The translations under genes and the position numbers were made by a program. A DNA stretch of 64,000 nt from the NCBI GenBank assembly GCA_017479285.1, contig JAFVCL010000083.1, positions 1 through 64,000 of the forward strand, given 5' to 3'. Below, one piece after another: positions 40,471-50,552 of this stretch (position 1 is its first letter; the number at the start of each line of letters is the position of its first letter). Under the pieces are notes generated by a model that worked only from the letters and a program-made list of their open reading frames with translations, had not been told where the DNA came from and made no database searches. Source of the stretch: Lachnospiraceae bacterium (GTDB lineage: Bacteria > Bacillota > Clostridia > Lachnospirales > Lachnospiraceae).

Positions 40471-41595
40471 ATGGATTTACTGGATTTGAGAAACCGCCTT
40501 GACGAAGTGGATGAAAAGATAGTCGGGCTGTACGAAAAAAGGATGGAGCTCTGCGCGCAGGTTGCGGAATACAAGATCGAAACCGGGAAAAAGGTTTTTG
40601 ACAGACAGCGGGAGCAGGATAAGCTGGCGAAGGTCAGATCCCTTACCTCCAATGAGTTTAATGCCCACGGAGTGCAGGAGCTCTTCGAGCAGATAATGTC
40701 GATGAGCCGGAAGCTCCAGTACAGGCTCCTCGCAGAGCACGGAGTCGGCGGAAAGCTTCCCTTTATCGGGGTTGAGGAGATATTTAACGGAAGGACGAGA
40801 GTTGTTTTTCAGGGCGCGGAAGGAGCGTACTCGCAGATTGCCATGCAGACCTATTTCGGCGATTCCGTGGATGCCTTCCATGTTGACAGCTTCAGGGACG
40901 CAATGGGAGCCATCGATGAGGGAAGCGCTGATTTTGCTGTGCTCCCCATCGAGAATTCAACTGCCGGGGTCGTCAATGAGATATATGATCTTCTTGTTGA
41001 ATTCGAGCATTATATAATAGGCGAGCAGATAATAAGGATAGAGCATTGCCTCCTTGTAACGCCGGGGGCGCAGCTCTCCGATATAAAGAGAGTGTATTCG
41101 CATCCCCAGTCGCTTATGCAGTCCTCAAGGTTTCTTACCGACCATGACTGGCAGCAGATAAGTATGCAGAACAATGCTTTTGCGGCGAGAAAGGTTTCCG
41201 AGGAAAAGGATATTACCCAGGCCGCGATAGCAAGTGAACTGGCCGGAAAGCTTTACGGGCTCGAGGTGCTCAAAAAGGGCGTGAACAACGAGGGAGATAA
41301 TTCCACGAGATTTATCATTGTCACGAACCAGAAGATTTTTAAAAGGGATGCAAAGAAGATAAGCATCTGTTTTGAGATACCCCATGAGAGCGGATCCCTC
41401 TATCATATGCTGAGCCATTTTATTTATAACAATCTCAATATGACAAGGATAGAGAGCAGACCTATCCCCGACAGGGCGTGGGAATACAGATTCTTTGTGG
41501 ATTTTGAGGGAAACCTTGAGGATCCTTCGGTTAAAAACGCACTTCGCGGACTCCGTGAGGAAGCGATAAATATGAGGATACTCGGAAACTATTAA
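40471..41595 (+). CDS. pheA: Bifunctional chorismate mutase/prephenate dehydratase
   Basis: The 374-residue P-protein converts chorismate to phenylpyruvate. The AroQ-type mutase is at residues 1-85 (LRNRLDEVDEKIVGLYEKRM), the dehydratase at about 108-290 (VVFQGAEGAYSQIA, VLPIENSTAGVVNEIYDLL, NNEGDNSTRFIIV) and an ACT domain at about 300-370 with ESRPIP for phenylalanine feedback. Members usually read 'GxxGxxSxxA', as here. Confidence 0.96.
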   Translation: MDLLDLRNRLDEVDEKIVGLYEKRMELCAQVAEYKIETGKKVFDRQREQDKLAKVRSLTSNEFNAHGVQELFEQIMSMSRKLQYRLLAEHGVGGKLPFIGVEEIFNGRTRVVFQGAEGAYSQIAMQTYFGDSVDAFHVDSFRDAMGAIDEGSADFAVLPIENSTAGVVNEIYDLLVEFEHYIIGEQIIRIEHCLLVTPGAQLSDIKRVYSHPQSLMQSSRFLTDHDWQQISMQNNAFAARKVSEEKDITQAAIASELAGKLYGLEVLKKGVNNEGDNSTRFIIVTNQKIFKRDAKKISICFEIPHESGSLYHMLSHFIYNNLNMTRIESRPIPDRAWEYRFFVDFEGNLEDPSVKNALRGLREEAINMRILGNY

Positions 41596-41658
41596 GGCAG
41601 ATCCGGGATTTACACAAAGGCTGCCGATGCTCGCAGGCTTTGACGAAAGGTGCTGATT

Positions 41659-42957
41659 ATGAGAGAAAGAGAATTGATCGTATACCGCGATTTTGAGGAT
41701 GGGGAGCTTTTGTATGATATGGCATGGCTTATGTCACATTATGACGATCCCGAGCAGAGTGTGGAAAAGCTCAGGATCACCATGTACGACTGTCTCCACA
41801 AGCTTATCGACGAGGCCGGCAGCTACGGGTTTCACGGAAATCTCTGGCACACATATCTCGCAAATCTTCTTGTCAATAATGAGAACAGCTACAGCTGCGG
41901 ATGCGAGGTTAAGGGCGAGATAACCGGAACCATAAATCAGGCGGCGCTCCACGATATAGAAATATTCCGTGAGCTTTTTGAATTTGATTTTAAGCCGGTA
42001 ATGGACCAGCTCGGAGTCCCGGGCTTTGCCATGGCGCTTGATTATGACGCGAGCACAAGGGAGAGCAAGGTATACAACACCAGGATATGCGGAAGGATAT
42101 GTGAGCTGGCGGAGCAGCTGGCGGCGGCGGTCGATGCCCCCGAGATGAAGGAGGTACTTACAAATTTTTACAAGGATTACGGGGTAGGCAAATTTGGTTT
42201 ACATAAGTCATTCAGGGTGACCCACGATGATGACGGGGTGCATATCGTTCCGATTCTTAATATCGCGCATGTTAAGCTGGATGATCTTGTGGGATACGAG
42301 AACGCCAAGAGAAAGCTGAAGAATAATACGGAATCCTTTGTCATGGGGCTTAAGGCAAATAACTGCCTCCTCTACGGCGATGCGGGCACAGGCAAGTCCT
42401 CATGCATTAAAGCCATCGCGAATGAGTATTACGGAAGGGGCCTGAGAGTCATCGAGATCTACAAGCACCAGTTCAGGGATCTCCACGATGTTATTGCCCA
42501 GATCAAAAAGAGAAATTACAAATTCATAATCTATATGGACGATCTTTCCTTTGAGGATTTCGAGACGGAGTATAAATATTTAAAGGCGATAATCGAGGGC
42601 GGTCTTGAGAAGCGTCCCGCAAATGTGCTTATTTACGCGACCTCCAACAGACGGCACCTTATACGCGAATCAAGCGAGGATAACGAGAACCTGAGCACAG
42701 ATCTTCACAGCGTTGACACGGTTCAGGAAAAGCTCTCCCTCGCATACCGTTTCGGAGTAACGATCTACTTCGGCTCTCCGGACAAGAGGCAGTTTGATGA
42801 TATAGTAAAGGCTCTTGCCGCGAGGAACGGAATACTGCTCCCGGAGGAGGAGCTTCTTGCCGAGGCACACAAATGGGAGCTTAATCACGGAGGTCTAAGC
42901 GGAAGGACCGCAACACAGTTCATAGATTATTTGCTGGGCGCACACATGTCGACCTGA
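41659..42957 (+). CDS. DUF815-type AAA+ ATPase
   Basis: The 432-residue protein has an N-terminal helical part and a C-terminal AAA+ domain: CLLYGDAGTGKSSCIKAIAN (Walker A near residue 240), FIIYMDDLSFEDFE (Walker B) and LIYATSNRRHLI with Arg-rich sensor region. DUF815 ATPases are widespread in Clostridia and have no established role. ATG at 41659 is preceded by AGGTG. It lies between pheA and ppk and may be co-transcribed with the latter (27-bp gap). Confidence 0.9.
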   Translation: MRERELIVYRDFEDGELLYDMAWLMSHYDDPEQSVEKLRITMYDCLHKLIDEAGSYGFHGNLWHTYLANLLVNNENSYSCGCEVKGEITGTINQAALHDIEIFRELFEFDFKPVMDQLGVPGFAMALDYDASTRESKVYNTRICGRICELAEQLAAAVDAPEMKEVLTNFYKDYGVGKFGLHKSFRVTHDDDGVHIVPILNIAHVKLDDLVGYENAKRKLKNNTESFVMGLKANNCLLYGDAGTGKSSCIKAIANEYYGRGLRVIEIYKHQFRDLHDVIAQIKKRNYKFIIYMDDLSFEDFETEYKYLKAIIEGGLEKRPANVLIYATSNRRHLIRESSEDNENLSTDLHSVDTVQEKLSLAYRFGVTIYFGSPDKRQFDDIVKALAARNGILLPEEELLAEAHKWELNHGGLSGRTATQFIDYLLGAHMST

Positions 42958-42984
42958 TGGGGAATGAAGGTGTTATAAGGTATT

Positions 42985-45291
42985 ATGAAGACTGATTTTT
43001 ACGATCCAAAATATTATGTAAACCGGGAGATAAGCTGGGTACAGTTTGACCACAGAGTTTTAAACGAGGCTAAAAACAAGAAGGTTCCGCTTTTTGAGAG
43101 GCTTAAGTTTATGAGCATAGTCTCCTCAAACCTGGATGAATTCTTTATGGTCAGGGTCGCTTCGCTTATCGATATGATACATGCCGATTATGACAAGAAG
43201 GACATAGCGGGTATGAAGCCCAAGAAACAGCTGGATGCCCTTTTGGAGGAGATTCAGCTCCTTGTCACCGAGCAGTACAATGCCTTTAACAGGTCTCTGC
43301 TCCCGGCGCTCCGGGACAAGGCGGGACTTGAGCTCATAAGACACCATGAGGAGCTTGAGCCCTCCCAGGAGAACTTTGTCGACAAATATTTCAGAGAGAC
43401 GGTATATCCCGTTCTTACCCCGATGGCGGTGGATTCCTCGAGACCCTTTCCCCTCATAAGAAACAAGACACTCAATATCGGAGCCATGGTCAGAAAGAAG
43501 GGCGGCGACGGAGACCTTGAGTTTGCAACGGTTCAGGTTCCCGCGGTGCTTGACAGGCTTGTGCTCCTCCCCGGAAAGGGAAGCGTACAGAAGGCTATAC
43601 TGCTTGAGGAGGTTATAGAGAGAAATATCTCAAAGCTTTTCCTCCACTATGACATCGTCTGCGCCCATCCCTACAGAATAACGAGAAACGGAGACTTTAC
43701 CATACAGGAGGACGAGGCGGAGGATCTCTTAAAGGAGATAGAAAAGCAGGTAAAAAAGCGTCAGAGAGGCGAGGCAATCCGTCTTGAGGTTGAGGACAGC
43801 ATCGATAAAAGACTTCTGAAGTTTTTGAGAAAAGAGCTTGGAATAGCCGACAATGCCGTGTTTAAAATAGACGGACCTCTTGACCTTACGCTTTGCATGA
43901 AGGTATACGGAGTGGAGGGTTATAACGAGTTTCGAGAGAAGAAGCATCAGCCCGTTCCCGCACCGGAATTTGAGACGACGGGAAGCATTTTCTCCGTTAT
44001 CCGCAAGGGAGATGTCATGCTGCACCACCCGTACCAGAGCTTTAAGCCCGTGGTGGATTTTATAAGACAGGCCGCTGTTGACCCGAAGGTGCTTGCCATA
44101 AAGCAGACGCTTTACAGAGTCAGCGGGAATTCTCCCATAATAGCCGCTCTCGAGCAGGCGGCCCAGAATGACAAGCAGGTAACGGTGCTCGTTGAACTCA
44201 AGGCGAGATTCGACGAGGAGAATAATATTGAGTGGGCAAAGCAACTGGAGAAATCCGGTGTCCATGTTATCTACGGTCTGGTGGGACTTAAGACCCACAG
44301 TAAGATAACTCTCGTCGTAAGGAAAGAGGACGACGGAATACGCCGTTATGTCCATCTCGGAACCGGCAACTATAATGATGCCACCGCAAAGCTCTATACG
44401 GATATCGGTCTTTTTACCTGTGATGAAAAGGTGGGAGAGGACGCTACCGCAGTGTTTAACATGCTTTCCGGATACTCGGAGCCTGAGGGGTGGAACGACC
44501 TTATCCTTGCACCGATATGGCTGAAGGACAGATTCCTTGAGCTTATTTCGAGAGAGGCAAGAAACGCCCGAGCGGGAAAGAAGGCGCATATCATAGCAAA
44601 GATGAACTCACTCTGCGATCCCGATATTATCGCGGCTCTCTATGCGGCGAGCAGCGAGGGTGTAAAGATAGACCTTATAGTCCGCGGTATATGCAGTCTT
44701 AAGGTGGGAATACCCGGGGTGAGTGAGAATATAACGGTTCGCTCCATTGTCGGAACCTTCCTTGAACACAGCCGTATCTTTTACTTTGAAAACGGCGGAG
44801 AGAGCGAGGTTTACTGCGGAAGCGCGGACTGGATGCCGAGAAACCTTGAGAGGCGTGTGGAGATCGTATTCCCCATAAAGGAAAAGAGCCTCCGGGATGA
44901 GCTCTGTCATATTCTTGATGTGGAGATGCGGGACAATATCGGGGCTTCCATTTTACAGCCCAACAGCTGCCAGTATCTTAAGCCCGACAGGCGCGGAAAG
45001 AAGAATATCAACTCCCAGGAGATATTCGTCGCCGAAGCGTGTGAAAAGTATGAGAAGGCTTTCCCGGAGCCGGAGGAAAATAAAAGAGTGTTCGTTCCGG
45101 TAATGAGCGGCGCCGTGCCGGAGGATCCCGTAAAGCTTGCAAAGACTGTGAAAAACAGCCGGGTAAAGTCGGAAGGCAAAGACTCTCAGCCGAAGAAGAC
45201 TGACGGAAATAGCGTACATGAAAAGAAGGCGGCCGGAAGAAAGACTGCCGGAAAGCCTGCCCCGGGGAAAAAGCGTACGACCGGGAAGTAA
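42985..45291 (+). CDS. ppk1: Polyphosphate kinase 1
   Basis: The 768-residue enzyme polymerises phosphate from ATP. It begins NREISWVQFDHRVLNEA, has VSSNLDEFFMVRVA, the catalytic His of HLGTGNYNDATAKLYTD near residue 457, and TIVELKARFDEENNI-type phosphate-binding sequence, with the second half ending in YCGSADWMPRNLERRVEI. A Lys-rich tail of about 60 residues is extra to the family core. Polyphosphate supports stress survival and motility. Confidence 0.96.
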   Translation: MKTDFYDPKYYVNREISWVQFDHRVLNEAKNKKVPLFERLKFMSIVSSNLDEFFMVRVASLIDMIHADYDKKDIAGMKPKKQLDALLEEIQLLVTEQYNAFNRSLLPALRDKAGLELIRHHEELEPSQENFVDKYFRETVYPVLTPMAVDSSRPFPLIRNKTLNIGAMVRKKGGDGDLEFATVQVPAVLDRLVLLPGKGSVQKAILLEEVIERNISKLFLHYDIVCAHPYRITRNGDFTIQEDEAEDLLKEIEKQVKKRQRGEAIRLEVEDSIDKRLLKFLRKELGIADNAVFKIDGPLDLTLCMKVYGVEGYNEFREKKHQPVPAPEFETTGSIFSVIRKGDVMLHHPYQSFKPVVDFIRQAAVDPKVLAIKQTLYRVSGNSPIIAALEQAAQNDKQVTVLVELKARFDEENNIEWAKQLEKSGVHVIYGLVGLKTHSKITLVVRKEDDGIRRYVHLGTGNYNDATAKLYTDIGLFTCDEKVGEDATAVFNMLSGYSEPEGWNDLILAPIWLKDRFLELISREARNARAGKKAHIIAKMNSLCDPDIIAALYAASSEGVKIDLIVRGICSLKVGIPGVSENITVRSIVGTFLEHSRIFYFENGGESEVYCGSADWMPRNLERRVEIVFPIKEKSLRDELCHILDVEMRDNIGASILQPNSCQYLKPDRRGKKNINSQEIFVAEACEKYEKAFPEPEENKRVFVPVMSGAVPEDPVKLAKTVKNSRVKSEGKDSQPKKTDGNSVHEKKAAGRKTAGKPAPGKKRTTGK

Positions 45292-45292
45292 T

Positions 45293-45964
45293 ATGGAGTT
45301 TGGGGATATGAAAATATATCTTGCGTCCGGTTCTCCGCGAAGAAAGGAACTCTTAACCCGGATCGGACTTGAATTTGAAGTAAAGGTGAGCGAGGCGGAT
45401 GAAAGAAGCGAAATAAAGGATCCTCCTGCTCTCGTGGAGGAATTATCCCAAAGAAAGGCTCTCGCTGTAACCCGGGAGCTTATAAACGAGGGGGAGAGTG
45501 ACTTTCTCGTCATCGGCGCGGATACAGTCGTCTCTTTGGACGGAAAGATCCTCGGAAAGCCGGGGGATGCGGAGGATGCGGCGGATATGCTCAGGAGCCT
45601 CAGCGGTAAGACCCATGAGGTTTACACCGGAGTAACCCTTGTCAGACCCGGAGAGCATAATATAAACTCTCTGCGGGAGGCAGGAAAACAGGAGAATTTT
45701 GAGACATACCGGAGGATAGTATCCCCGGAGCTCAAAATCAACACCTTCCATGAAAAAACCTCCGTAAGTTTTTGCACTATGAGTGGGGAGGAAATAGAGG
45801 AGTATGTCGCAACCGGCGATCCTCTTGACAAGGCGGGAGCCTATGGGATACAGGGCTTTTGCGCCCGGTATATAAGCGGCATCGAGGGCGATTACAACAA
45901 TGTTGTGGGACTCCCGGTGGGAAGGCTTTACCGGGAGATGAAGCGTCTTGGACTCCCTGTTTAA
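45293..45964 (+). CDS. maf: Maf-type nucleotide pyrophosphatase
   Basis: The 223-residue protein hydrolyses non-canonical or modified nucleoside triphosphates. The Maf signature LASGSPRRKELL is at about residues 9-20, followed by VIGADTVVSLDGKILGKP and DKAGAYGIQG. An insertion of about 25 residues interrupts the segment after TGVTLVRPG. ATG at 45293 is directly behind ppk1; ATG at 45308 is the alternative. Confidence 0.93.
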   Translation: MEFGDMKIYLASGSPRRKELLTRIGLEFEVKVSEADERSEIKDPPALVEELSQRKALAVTRELINEGESDFLVIGADTVVSLDGKILGKPGDAEDAADMLRSLSGKTHEVYTGVTLVRPGEHNINSLREAGKQENFETYRRIVSPELKINTFHEKTSVSFCTMSGEEIEEYVATGDPLDKAGAYGIQGFCARYISGIEGDYNNVVGLPVGRLYREMKRLGLPV

Positions 45965-45998
45965 AAATGGCAGGGTGTGAATAGCGAAATGATCATAA

Positions 45999-46027
45999 AA
46001 AGCAGCGGGTTATTTGCCTGCTGCTTT
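45999..46027. terminator. Bidirectional terminator between maf and PHP genes
   Basis: AAAGCAGC pairs with GCTGCTTT; the stem overlaps the last codons of the minus-strand PHP gene. Plus-strand flank ends in TTTCTTT, minus-strand flank in TTTTTATG, suitable for two convergent genes. Confidence 0.5.
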
Positions 46028-46912
46028 CTTTAAATCATTGAGTATAAAGTCCGGAATATAGAGGCTGCCGTAGCCTGTGCCCATATCGAGACCGGGTTTG
46101 TTCTCCCCGTGGAAATCGCTTCCTCCGCTTATGGCAAGCCCGTACTTTGCCGCAAGGCTGCGGACATATCTCTCATCCGCGGGAGTGTGGGTGCAATAAA
46201 GCGCTTCGATTCCGATGAGTCCGGCTTCCTTCATCTCCACGATCAGCCTCTCAAGGTCAGAGGCTTCAAAATCATAGATTATCGGGTGGGCAAGTATCGG
46301 TATTCCGCCTGCTTCAAGCGCCATTTTTACGGCATCGGTGGGCTCAACCTTTTCTCTCGGGACATATCCCGGACATCCCGGACCCAGATATCTTTCAAAG
46401 GCTTCCTTGGAGGTTTTTACATATCCGTATTCGATCAGATATCTGGCAAAATGAGCCCTTGTGAGCACACAGTTCGGGAACATTTCGAGCATTCCCTCAT
46501 AGGTTATCCCGATCCCAAGGGAGGCAAGCTTCTTTGCCATCTTTTCATTCCGGCCGTCCCTGGAATCTATGAAGGCTTTAAGCTTTTTACAAAAGGCTTC
46601 GTTTTTGTGGTCTATGTAAAGCCCTACAACATGGACATCCTTACCGCCCCACTGGGTAGAAAACTCTATTCCGGGTATGACCTCCGGAACGGCGGGAGAA
46701 TCGCTGTTTTCCAAAGGAGCTGCGCTGTCGGGGAAGGGAACTTCACCGGTTTTTATTTTTTCTGCATATTCAAGGGCGGGGTCGATACCGTCCACGGCGT
46801 CGTGATCCGTAAGAGCAAAGGCGCTGAGCCCCTTTTCCATGGCATGGACCACAAGCTGTTCGGGGGTAAGGGTTCCGTCTGATTTTGTGGAATGGTTGTG
46901 TAAATCTATCAT
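46010..46912 (-). CDS. PHP-domain metal-dependent phosphoesterase
   Basis: The 300-residue protein has the PHP motifs: DLHNHSTKSDGTLTPEQLV at the N-terminus, ALTDHDAVDGI, PGIEFSTQW and SGGSDFHGENKPG near the end. Relatives act as 3',5'-nucleoside bisphosphate phosphatases or 5'-3' exonucleases on short RNA (RNase AM type). It is transcribed with the ABC-F gene, which lies upstream with a 23-bp gap. Confidence 0.92.
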   Translation of the reverse strand: MIDLHNHSTKSDGTLTPEQLVVHAMEKGLSAFALTDHDAVDGIDPALEYAEKIKTGEVPFPDSAAPLENSDSPAVPEVIPGIEFSTQWGGKDVHVVGLYIDHKNEAFCKKLKAFIDSRDGRNEKMAKKLASLGIGITYEGMLEMFPNCVLTRAHFARYLIEYGYVKTSKEAFERYLGPGCPGYVPREKVEPTDAVKMALEAGGIPILAHPIIYDFEASDLERLIVEMKEAGLIGIEALYCTHTPADERYVRSLAAKYGLAISGGSDFHGENKPGLDMGTGYGSLYIPDFILNDLKKAAGK

Positions 46913-46935
46913 TGCTTTATTATTTCTTTAATTCA

Positions 46936-48573
46936 TTAATTCTCATCATCTTCGTTATTTGCCGTAAATACCGTGCGCCTTCTTGCCATCTCATCGTTTG
47001 CAAGATAGTCGTCATAGGTGGTTATCTTATCGATGATCGAGCCATCGGGAAGAATCTCGATTATGCGGTTTGCGGTGGTCTGGACAAACTGGTGGTCGTG
47101 GCAGGCAAAGAGCGCTACACCGGGGAACTTTATAAGTCCGTTGTTGAGGGCGGTGATGGACTCCATATCAAGATGGTTTGTGGGCTCGTCAAAGATAAGG
47201 CAGTTAGCGCCCTGGATCATCATCTTTGAGAGGAGACATCTTACCTTCTCGCCTCCGGAGAGAACCTTTACCTTTTTTACGCCGTCCTCGCCGGGGAAGA
47301 GCATTCTACCGAGGTAACCGCGGACATAGGTTACATCCTTGACCGGTGAATATCCGGTAAGCCAGTCTGTGATTGTAAGATCATTGTCAAACTCTGCGGT
47401 ATAATCCTTGGGGAAGTATGCCTGTGAGGTGGTAACGCCCCATTTGTAGCTTCCCTCGTCGGGCTCCAGCTCTCCGGCAAGTATCTGGAAGAGAGTGGTC
47501 TTTGCAAGCTCGTTTCCGCCCACGAAAGCGATCTTGTCATCGTGTCCCATGATAAAGGAAACATTGTCGAGAACCTTTTCCCCACCTATGGTCTTTGAAA
47601 TATTCTCGACCGTAAGAACCTCATTTCCGATCTCGCGCTCGGGACGGAAATCAATATAGGGATATTTTCTGCTCGAGGGACGCATCTCATCAAGCTGTAT
47701 TTTTTCAAGGGCGCGCTTTCTCGAGGTTGCCTGCTTGGATTTTGAAGCGTTGGCGGAGAAACGGGAGATGAATTCCTGGAGCTCCTTGATCTGCTCTTCC
47801 TTCTTTTTATTCGCTTCCTTCATCTGGCGGATCATCAGCTGGCTGGATTCGTACCAGAAATCATAGTTTCCGGCGTAGAGCTGGATCTTGCCGTAGTCAA
47901 TATCCGCGATATGTGTGCAGACCTTGTTGAGGAAGTATCTGTCGTGGCTTACCACGATAACAGTATTTTCAAAATCAATGAGGAAATCCTCCAGCCAGCC
48001 GATGGCGTCGAGGTCGAGGTGGTTGGTGGGCTCGTCGAGAAGCAGTATATCGGGATTGCCGAAGAGTGCCTTTGCAAGGAGCACCTTGACCTTCAGCGAG
48101 CCCTCGAGATCCCCCATCCGGGAGTAGTGGTAATCTGTGGGTATTCCGAGACCGTTTAACAGCATCGCGGCGTTGCTTTCCGCCTCCCAGCCGTCCATCT
48201 CGGCAAATTCTCCCTCAAGCTCGCTGGCACGGATACCGTCCTCCTCGGAGAAATCCTCCTTGGCGTAGATTGCGTCCTTTTCCTTCATGATCTGGTAGAG
48301 ACGCTCATTTCCCATGATCACCGTATCCATAACATTGTATGAATCGTATTTGAAGTGGTCCTGCTCGAGAACGGAAAGCCTCTGGCCGGGAGTTATCACA
48401 ATCTCGCCGTTTGTTGTATCGAGCGCTCCGGAGAGGATCTTAAGGAAGGTTGATTTTCCGGCGCCGTTTGCACCGATGAGTCCGTAACAGTTTCCTTCCG
48501 TAAATTTGATATTAACTTCCTCAAAAAGAGCTTTTTTACCTACCCGGTAGGTTACATTATTTGCACTGATCAT
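46936..48573 (-). CDS. ABC-F family ATPase
   Basis: The 545-residue protein has two ABC domains and no membrane segments. Walker A of the first is GANGAGKST near residue 35 with LSGGEKVRCLLSKMM-type signature in the second; linker residues about 240-300 are charged and helical. The second Walker A reads GGNELAKTT, lacking the usual Gly before Lys but retaining Lys-Thr, as in YbiT-like members. ABC-F proteins act on the ribosome to release stalled translation or protect from antibiotics. It looks like a housekeeping YbiT-type member rather than a resistance protein. Confidence 0.93.
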   Translation of the reverse strand: MISANNVTYRVGKKALFEEVNIKFTEGNCYGLIGANGAGKSTFLKILSGALDTTNGEIVITPGQRLSVLEQDHFKYDSYNVMDTVIMGNERLYQIMKEKDAIYAKEDFSEEDGIRASELEGEFAEMDGWEAESNAAMLLNGLGIPTDYHYSRMGDLEGSLKVKVLLAKALFGNPDILLLDEPTNHLDLDAIGWLEDFLIDFENTVIVVSHDRYFLNKVCTHIADIDYGKIQLYAGNYDFWYESSQLMIRQMKEANKKKEEQIKELQEFISRFSANASKSKQATSRKRALEKIQLDEMRPSSRKYPYIDFRPEREIGNEVLTVENISKTIGGEKVLDNVSFIMGHDDKIAFVGGNELAKTTLFQILAGELEPDEGSYKWGVTTSQAYFPKDYTAEFDNDLTITDWLTGYSPVKDVTYVRGYLGRMLFPGEDGVKKVKVLSGGEKVRCLLSKMMIQGANCLIFDEPTNHLDMESITALNNGLIKFPGVALFACHDHQFVQTTANRIIEILPDGSIIDKITTYDDYLANDEMARRRTVFTANNEDDEN

Positions 48574-48765
48574 TATTGCACCTCATTATTTTTTCCGGCA
48601 AAACAGCCTTGGTTCGCATTCAGTTTACCATTATATGAAAATATGGTTATTTTTGCAAGAATATGAAAGAATATGATTTTTTTATATGGTTATGTGTAAA
48701 AATATGTTATACTATCCATAATTGTATGTTTGATTGTGCAACAATATAATCTGGAGGGAAAGAAA

Positions 48766-49554
48766 ATGGTTTGTAGCTTTTGCGGTTCGGAAATAAATGA
48801 CGGAGATAAATTCTGTATGGTCTGCGGAACGGCTGTTTCGGCAATGAATGAGGCGGCGCAGGCAGCGGCGGCGCAGGCAGCAGCGGCAGCTCCCGAGGTT
48901 ATAATGCCTGAAGTACAGGCTCCGAATATCCCCGAGGTACAGGTTAATATTCCTGACGAAACTGTACAGACAGGAGCTTATTTTACCGACAAGGCTAATG
49001 AAACAGTTGTTTCCGAGGCAGCAGCAGAGGAACAGCCAGTGTACGCTCAGTCTCAGAGCCAGCCTGCCGACGGACAGCCTGTTTACAACCAGCCTATATA
49101 CGCGCAGCCCCAGGGTCAGCCTGCCGATGGTCAGCCCGTGTACGCACAGCCCCAGGACCAGCCTGTGTATGCGCAGCCAGCATATACGCAGCCCCAGGGA
49201 CAGCCGGTCTACGGCCAGCCCGTATACACCCAGCCCCAGGGTCAGCAGTTCTATGGACAGCCTGCTTACGGTCAGCCCGTACTTCCTCCCGAGGCGGCTT
49301 CCCTTGCAAATTCATCCATGGTTATGGGAATAGTAGCGCTTTGCCTCGGTCTGTCCTTCTACTTCTCCCTCGGTGGAATAATCCTCGGAGCCATCGGGCT
49401 TGCAAAGTCTAATGAGTATTACACAAAGTACGGAAAACTTCCCGCAAAGGGAATGGTCGGAAGACATCTGAGCCGCGCCGGACTTATTGTAGGTATAATC
49501 TTCTCGGTACTTGTTCTGATCGGGATAATTGCCATTATTGCGGATGCTATGTAA
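48766..49554 (+). CDS. Zinc-ribbon, Gln/Pro/Tyr-repeat and DUF4190 membrane protein
   Basis: The 262-residue protein starts with a zinc ribbon ([19 protein letters not shown]), then an Ala-rich stretch and about ten repeats of the type QPVYAQPQG (residues about 90-185), and ends with two membrane segments of a DUF4190-like domain ([19 protein letters not shown] and [16 protein letters not shown]). GAGGG precedes the ATG at 48766. Function unknown; the flexible repeat probably tethers the ribbon in the cytoplasm. Confidence 0.85.
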   Translation: MVCSFCGSEINDGDKFCMVCGTAVSAMNEAAQAAAAQAAAAAPEVIMPEVQAPNIPEVQVNIPDETVQTGAYFTDKANETVVSEAAAEEQPVYAQSQSQPADGQPVYNQPIYAQPQGQPADGQPVYAQPQDQPVYAQPAYTQPQGQPVYGQPVYTQPQGQQFYGQPAYGQPVLPPEAASLANSSMVMGIVALCLGLSFYFSLGGIILGAIGLAKSNEYYTKYGKLPAKGMVGRHLSRAGLIVGIIFSVLVLIGIIAIIADAM

Positions 49555-49557
49555 GCC

Positions 49558-50529
49558 ATGGGAAGAAACGATACGGAACACGGAAATAAAAAGAACTACC
49601 GTGGCAAAAAGGGAAAAAAAGCAATAAAGGTAATACTTATCATCGCGGCTGTGTTTTTTGTTATGAACGCCATAGCGACGAAGATCATTTACGATATGGT
49701 CTTTAAGCGGTATGATGCGGTGATGAATGAAAAGATCGCGGCAAAGTATGAGGATTTTATCGCCGGGAGAGATGTTCTTTCGATTCCTGAAGGAAAAGAA
49801 GAGATAAGAGCATATTTCTACGATCTTGATAATGAAAAGGGACTGGTTATAATCGCTCCGGGACTGCATGCCGGCGCGGACGATCTTATTCCGGTGGCGG
49901 AAGGCCTGTATAAGGGCGGATATGATATACTGGTCTTTGACCCGGTGGGAAGTGTTGACAGTACGGGTAGGAGCGCAAAGGGATTTTCAAGGGAAATTTT
50001 TGACCTTGGAGCCGTGATGGACTACGCGAGAACCAATCTTCCGGGGGAGGATATTTACCTTCTCGGACACAGCAGGGGAACTTTTGCGGTTTGCGCCCGG
50101 CTTGCGGAAGATTCGGATATTAAGGCGGCTGTATCCGTTTCGGCGCACAACAGCGCGATGGATGCGATCATCTCATACAGCTCCCGGTATGTCGGACCTG
50201 TGGCAAATCTGAACTATCCGGCGCTATGGTGCTACCAGGCACTGCTTTTCGGACCGGGAACCCTTGGGTTAAAGGCAGACAGGCTTGTCAATGAGAGCAC
50301 CGTGCCGGTTCTTATCGCGGAGGGCTCGGAGGATGACAACGCCCCGCCCGATAAGTATTCGCTGTACTCAAAGAGAAACGGCATAACCCGTGAAAATGTT
50401 TTTTATTACTGGGGAGAAGAGCCCGGAAGAAACGGACACACTGATATACTTTTTAAAGAGGATGAAGCAAATCAGGATCTTATAGAGACGGTTCTGGTAT
50501 TTTTTGAGAGAGCTGCGAACGCGCAGTAG
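49558..50529 (+). CDS. Alpha/beta hydrolase with membrane anchor
   Basis: The 323-residue protein has one N-terminal membrane segment (about residues 20-42) and an alpha/beta-hydrolase domain: LVIIAPGLHAGADDLIPVAE, the nucleophile in LLGHSRGTFAV near residue 165, an acidic residue in LIAEGSEDDNAPP and His in NGHTDILF. This gives a complete Ser-Asp-His triad. It resembles membrane-associated serine hydrolases acting on lipids or esters; the substrate is not known. It starts 3 nt after the previous gene. Confidence 0.85.
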   Translation: MGRNDTEHGNKKNYRGKKGKKAIKVILIIAAVFFVMNAIATKIIYDMVFKRYDAVMNEKIAAKYEDFIAGRDVLSIPEGKEEIRAYFYDLDNEKGLVIIAPGLHAGADDLIPVAEGLYKGGYDILVFDPVGSVDSTGRSAKGFSREIFDLGAVMDYARTNLPGEDIYLLGHSRGTFAVCARLAEDSDIKAAVSVSAHNSAMDAIISYSSRYVGPVANLNYPALWCYQALLFGPGTLGLKADRLVNESTVPVLIAEGSEDDNAPPDKYSLYSKRNGITRENVFYYWGEEPGRNGHTDILFKEDEANQDLIETVLVFFERAANAQ

Positions 50530-50552
50530 AGTGTTTACGAGGAGTATGATAC

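Noticed and set aside
46936..48573. Antibiotic-resistance ABC-F protein
   Set aside because: Linker and the GGNELAKTT motif fit the YbiT-like housekeeping branch better than resistance types such as Msr, Vga or OptrA.
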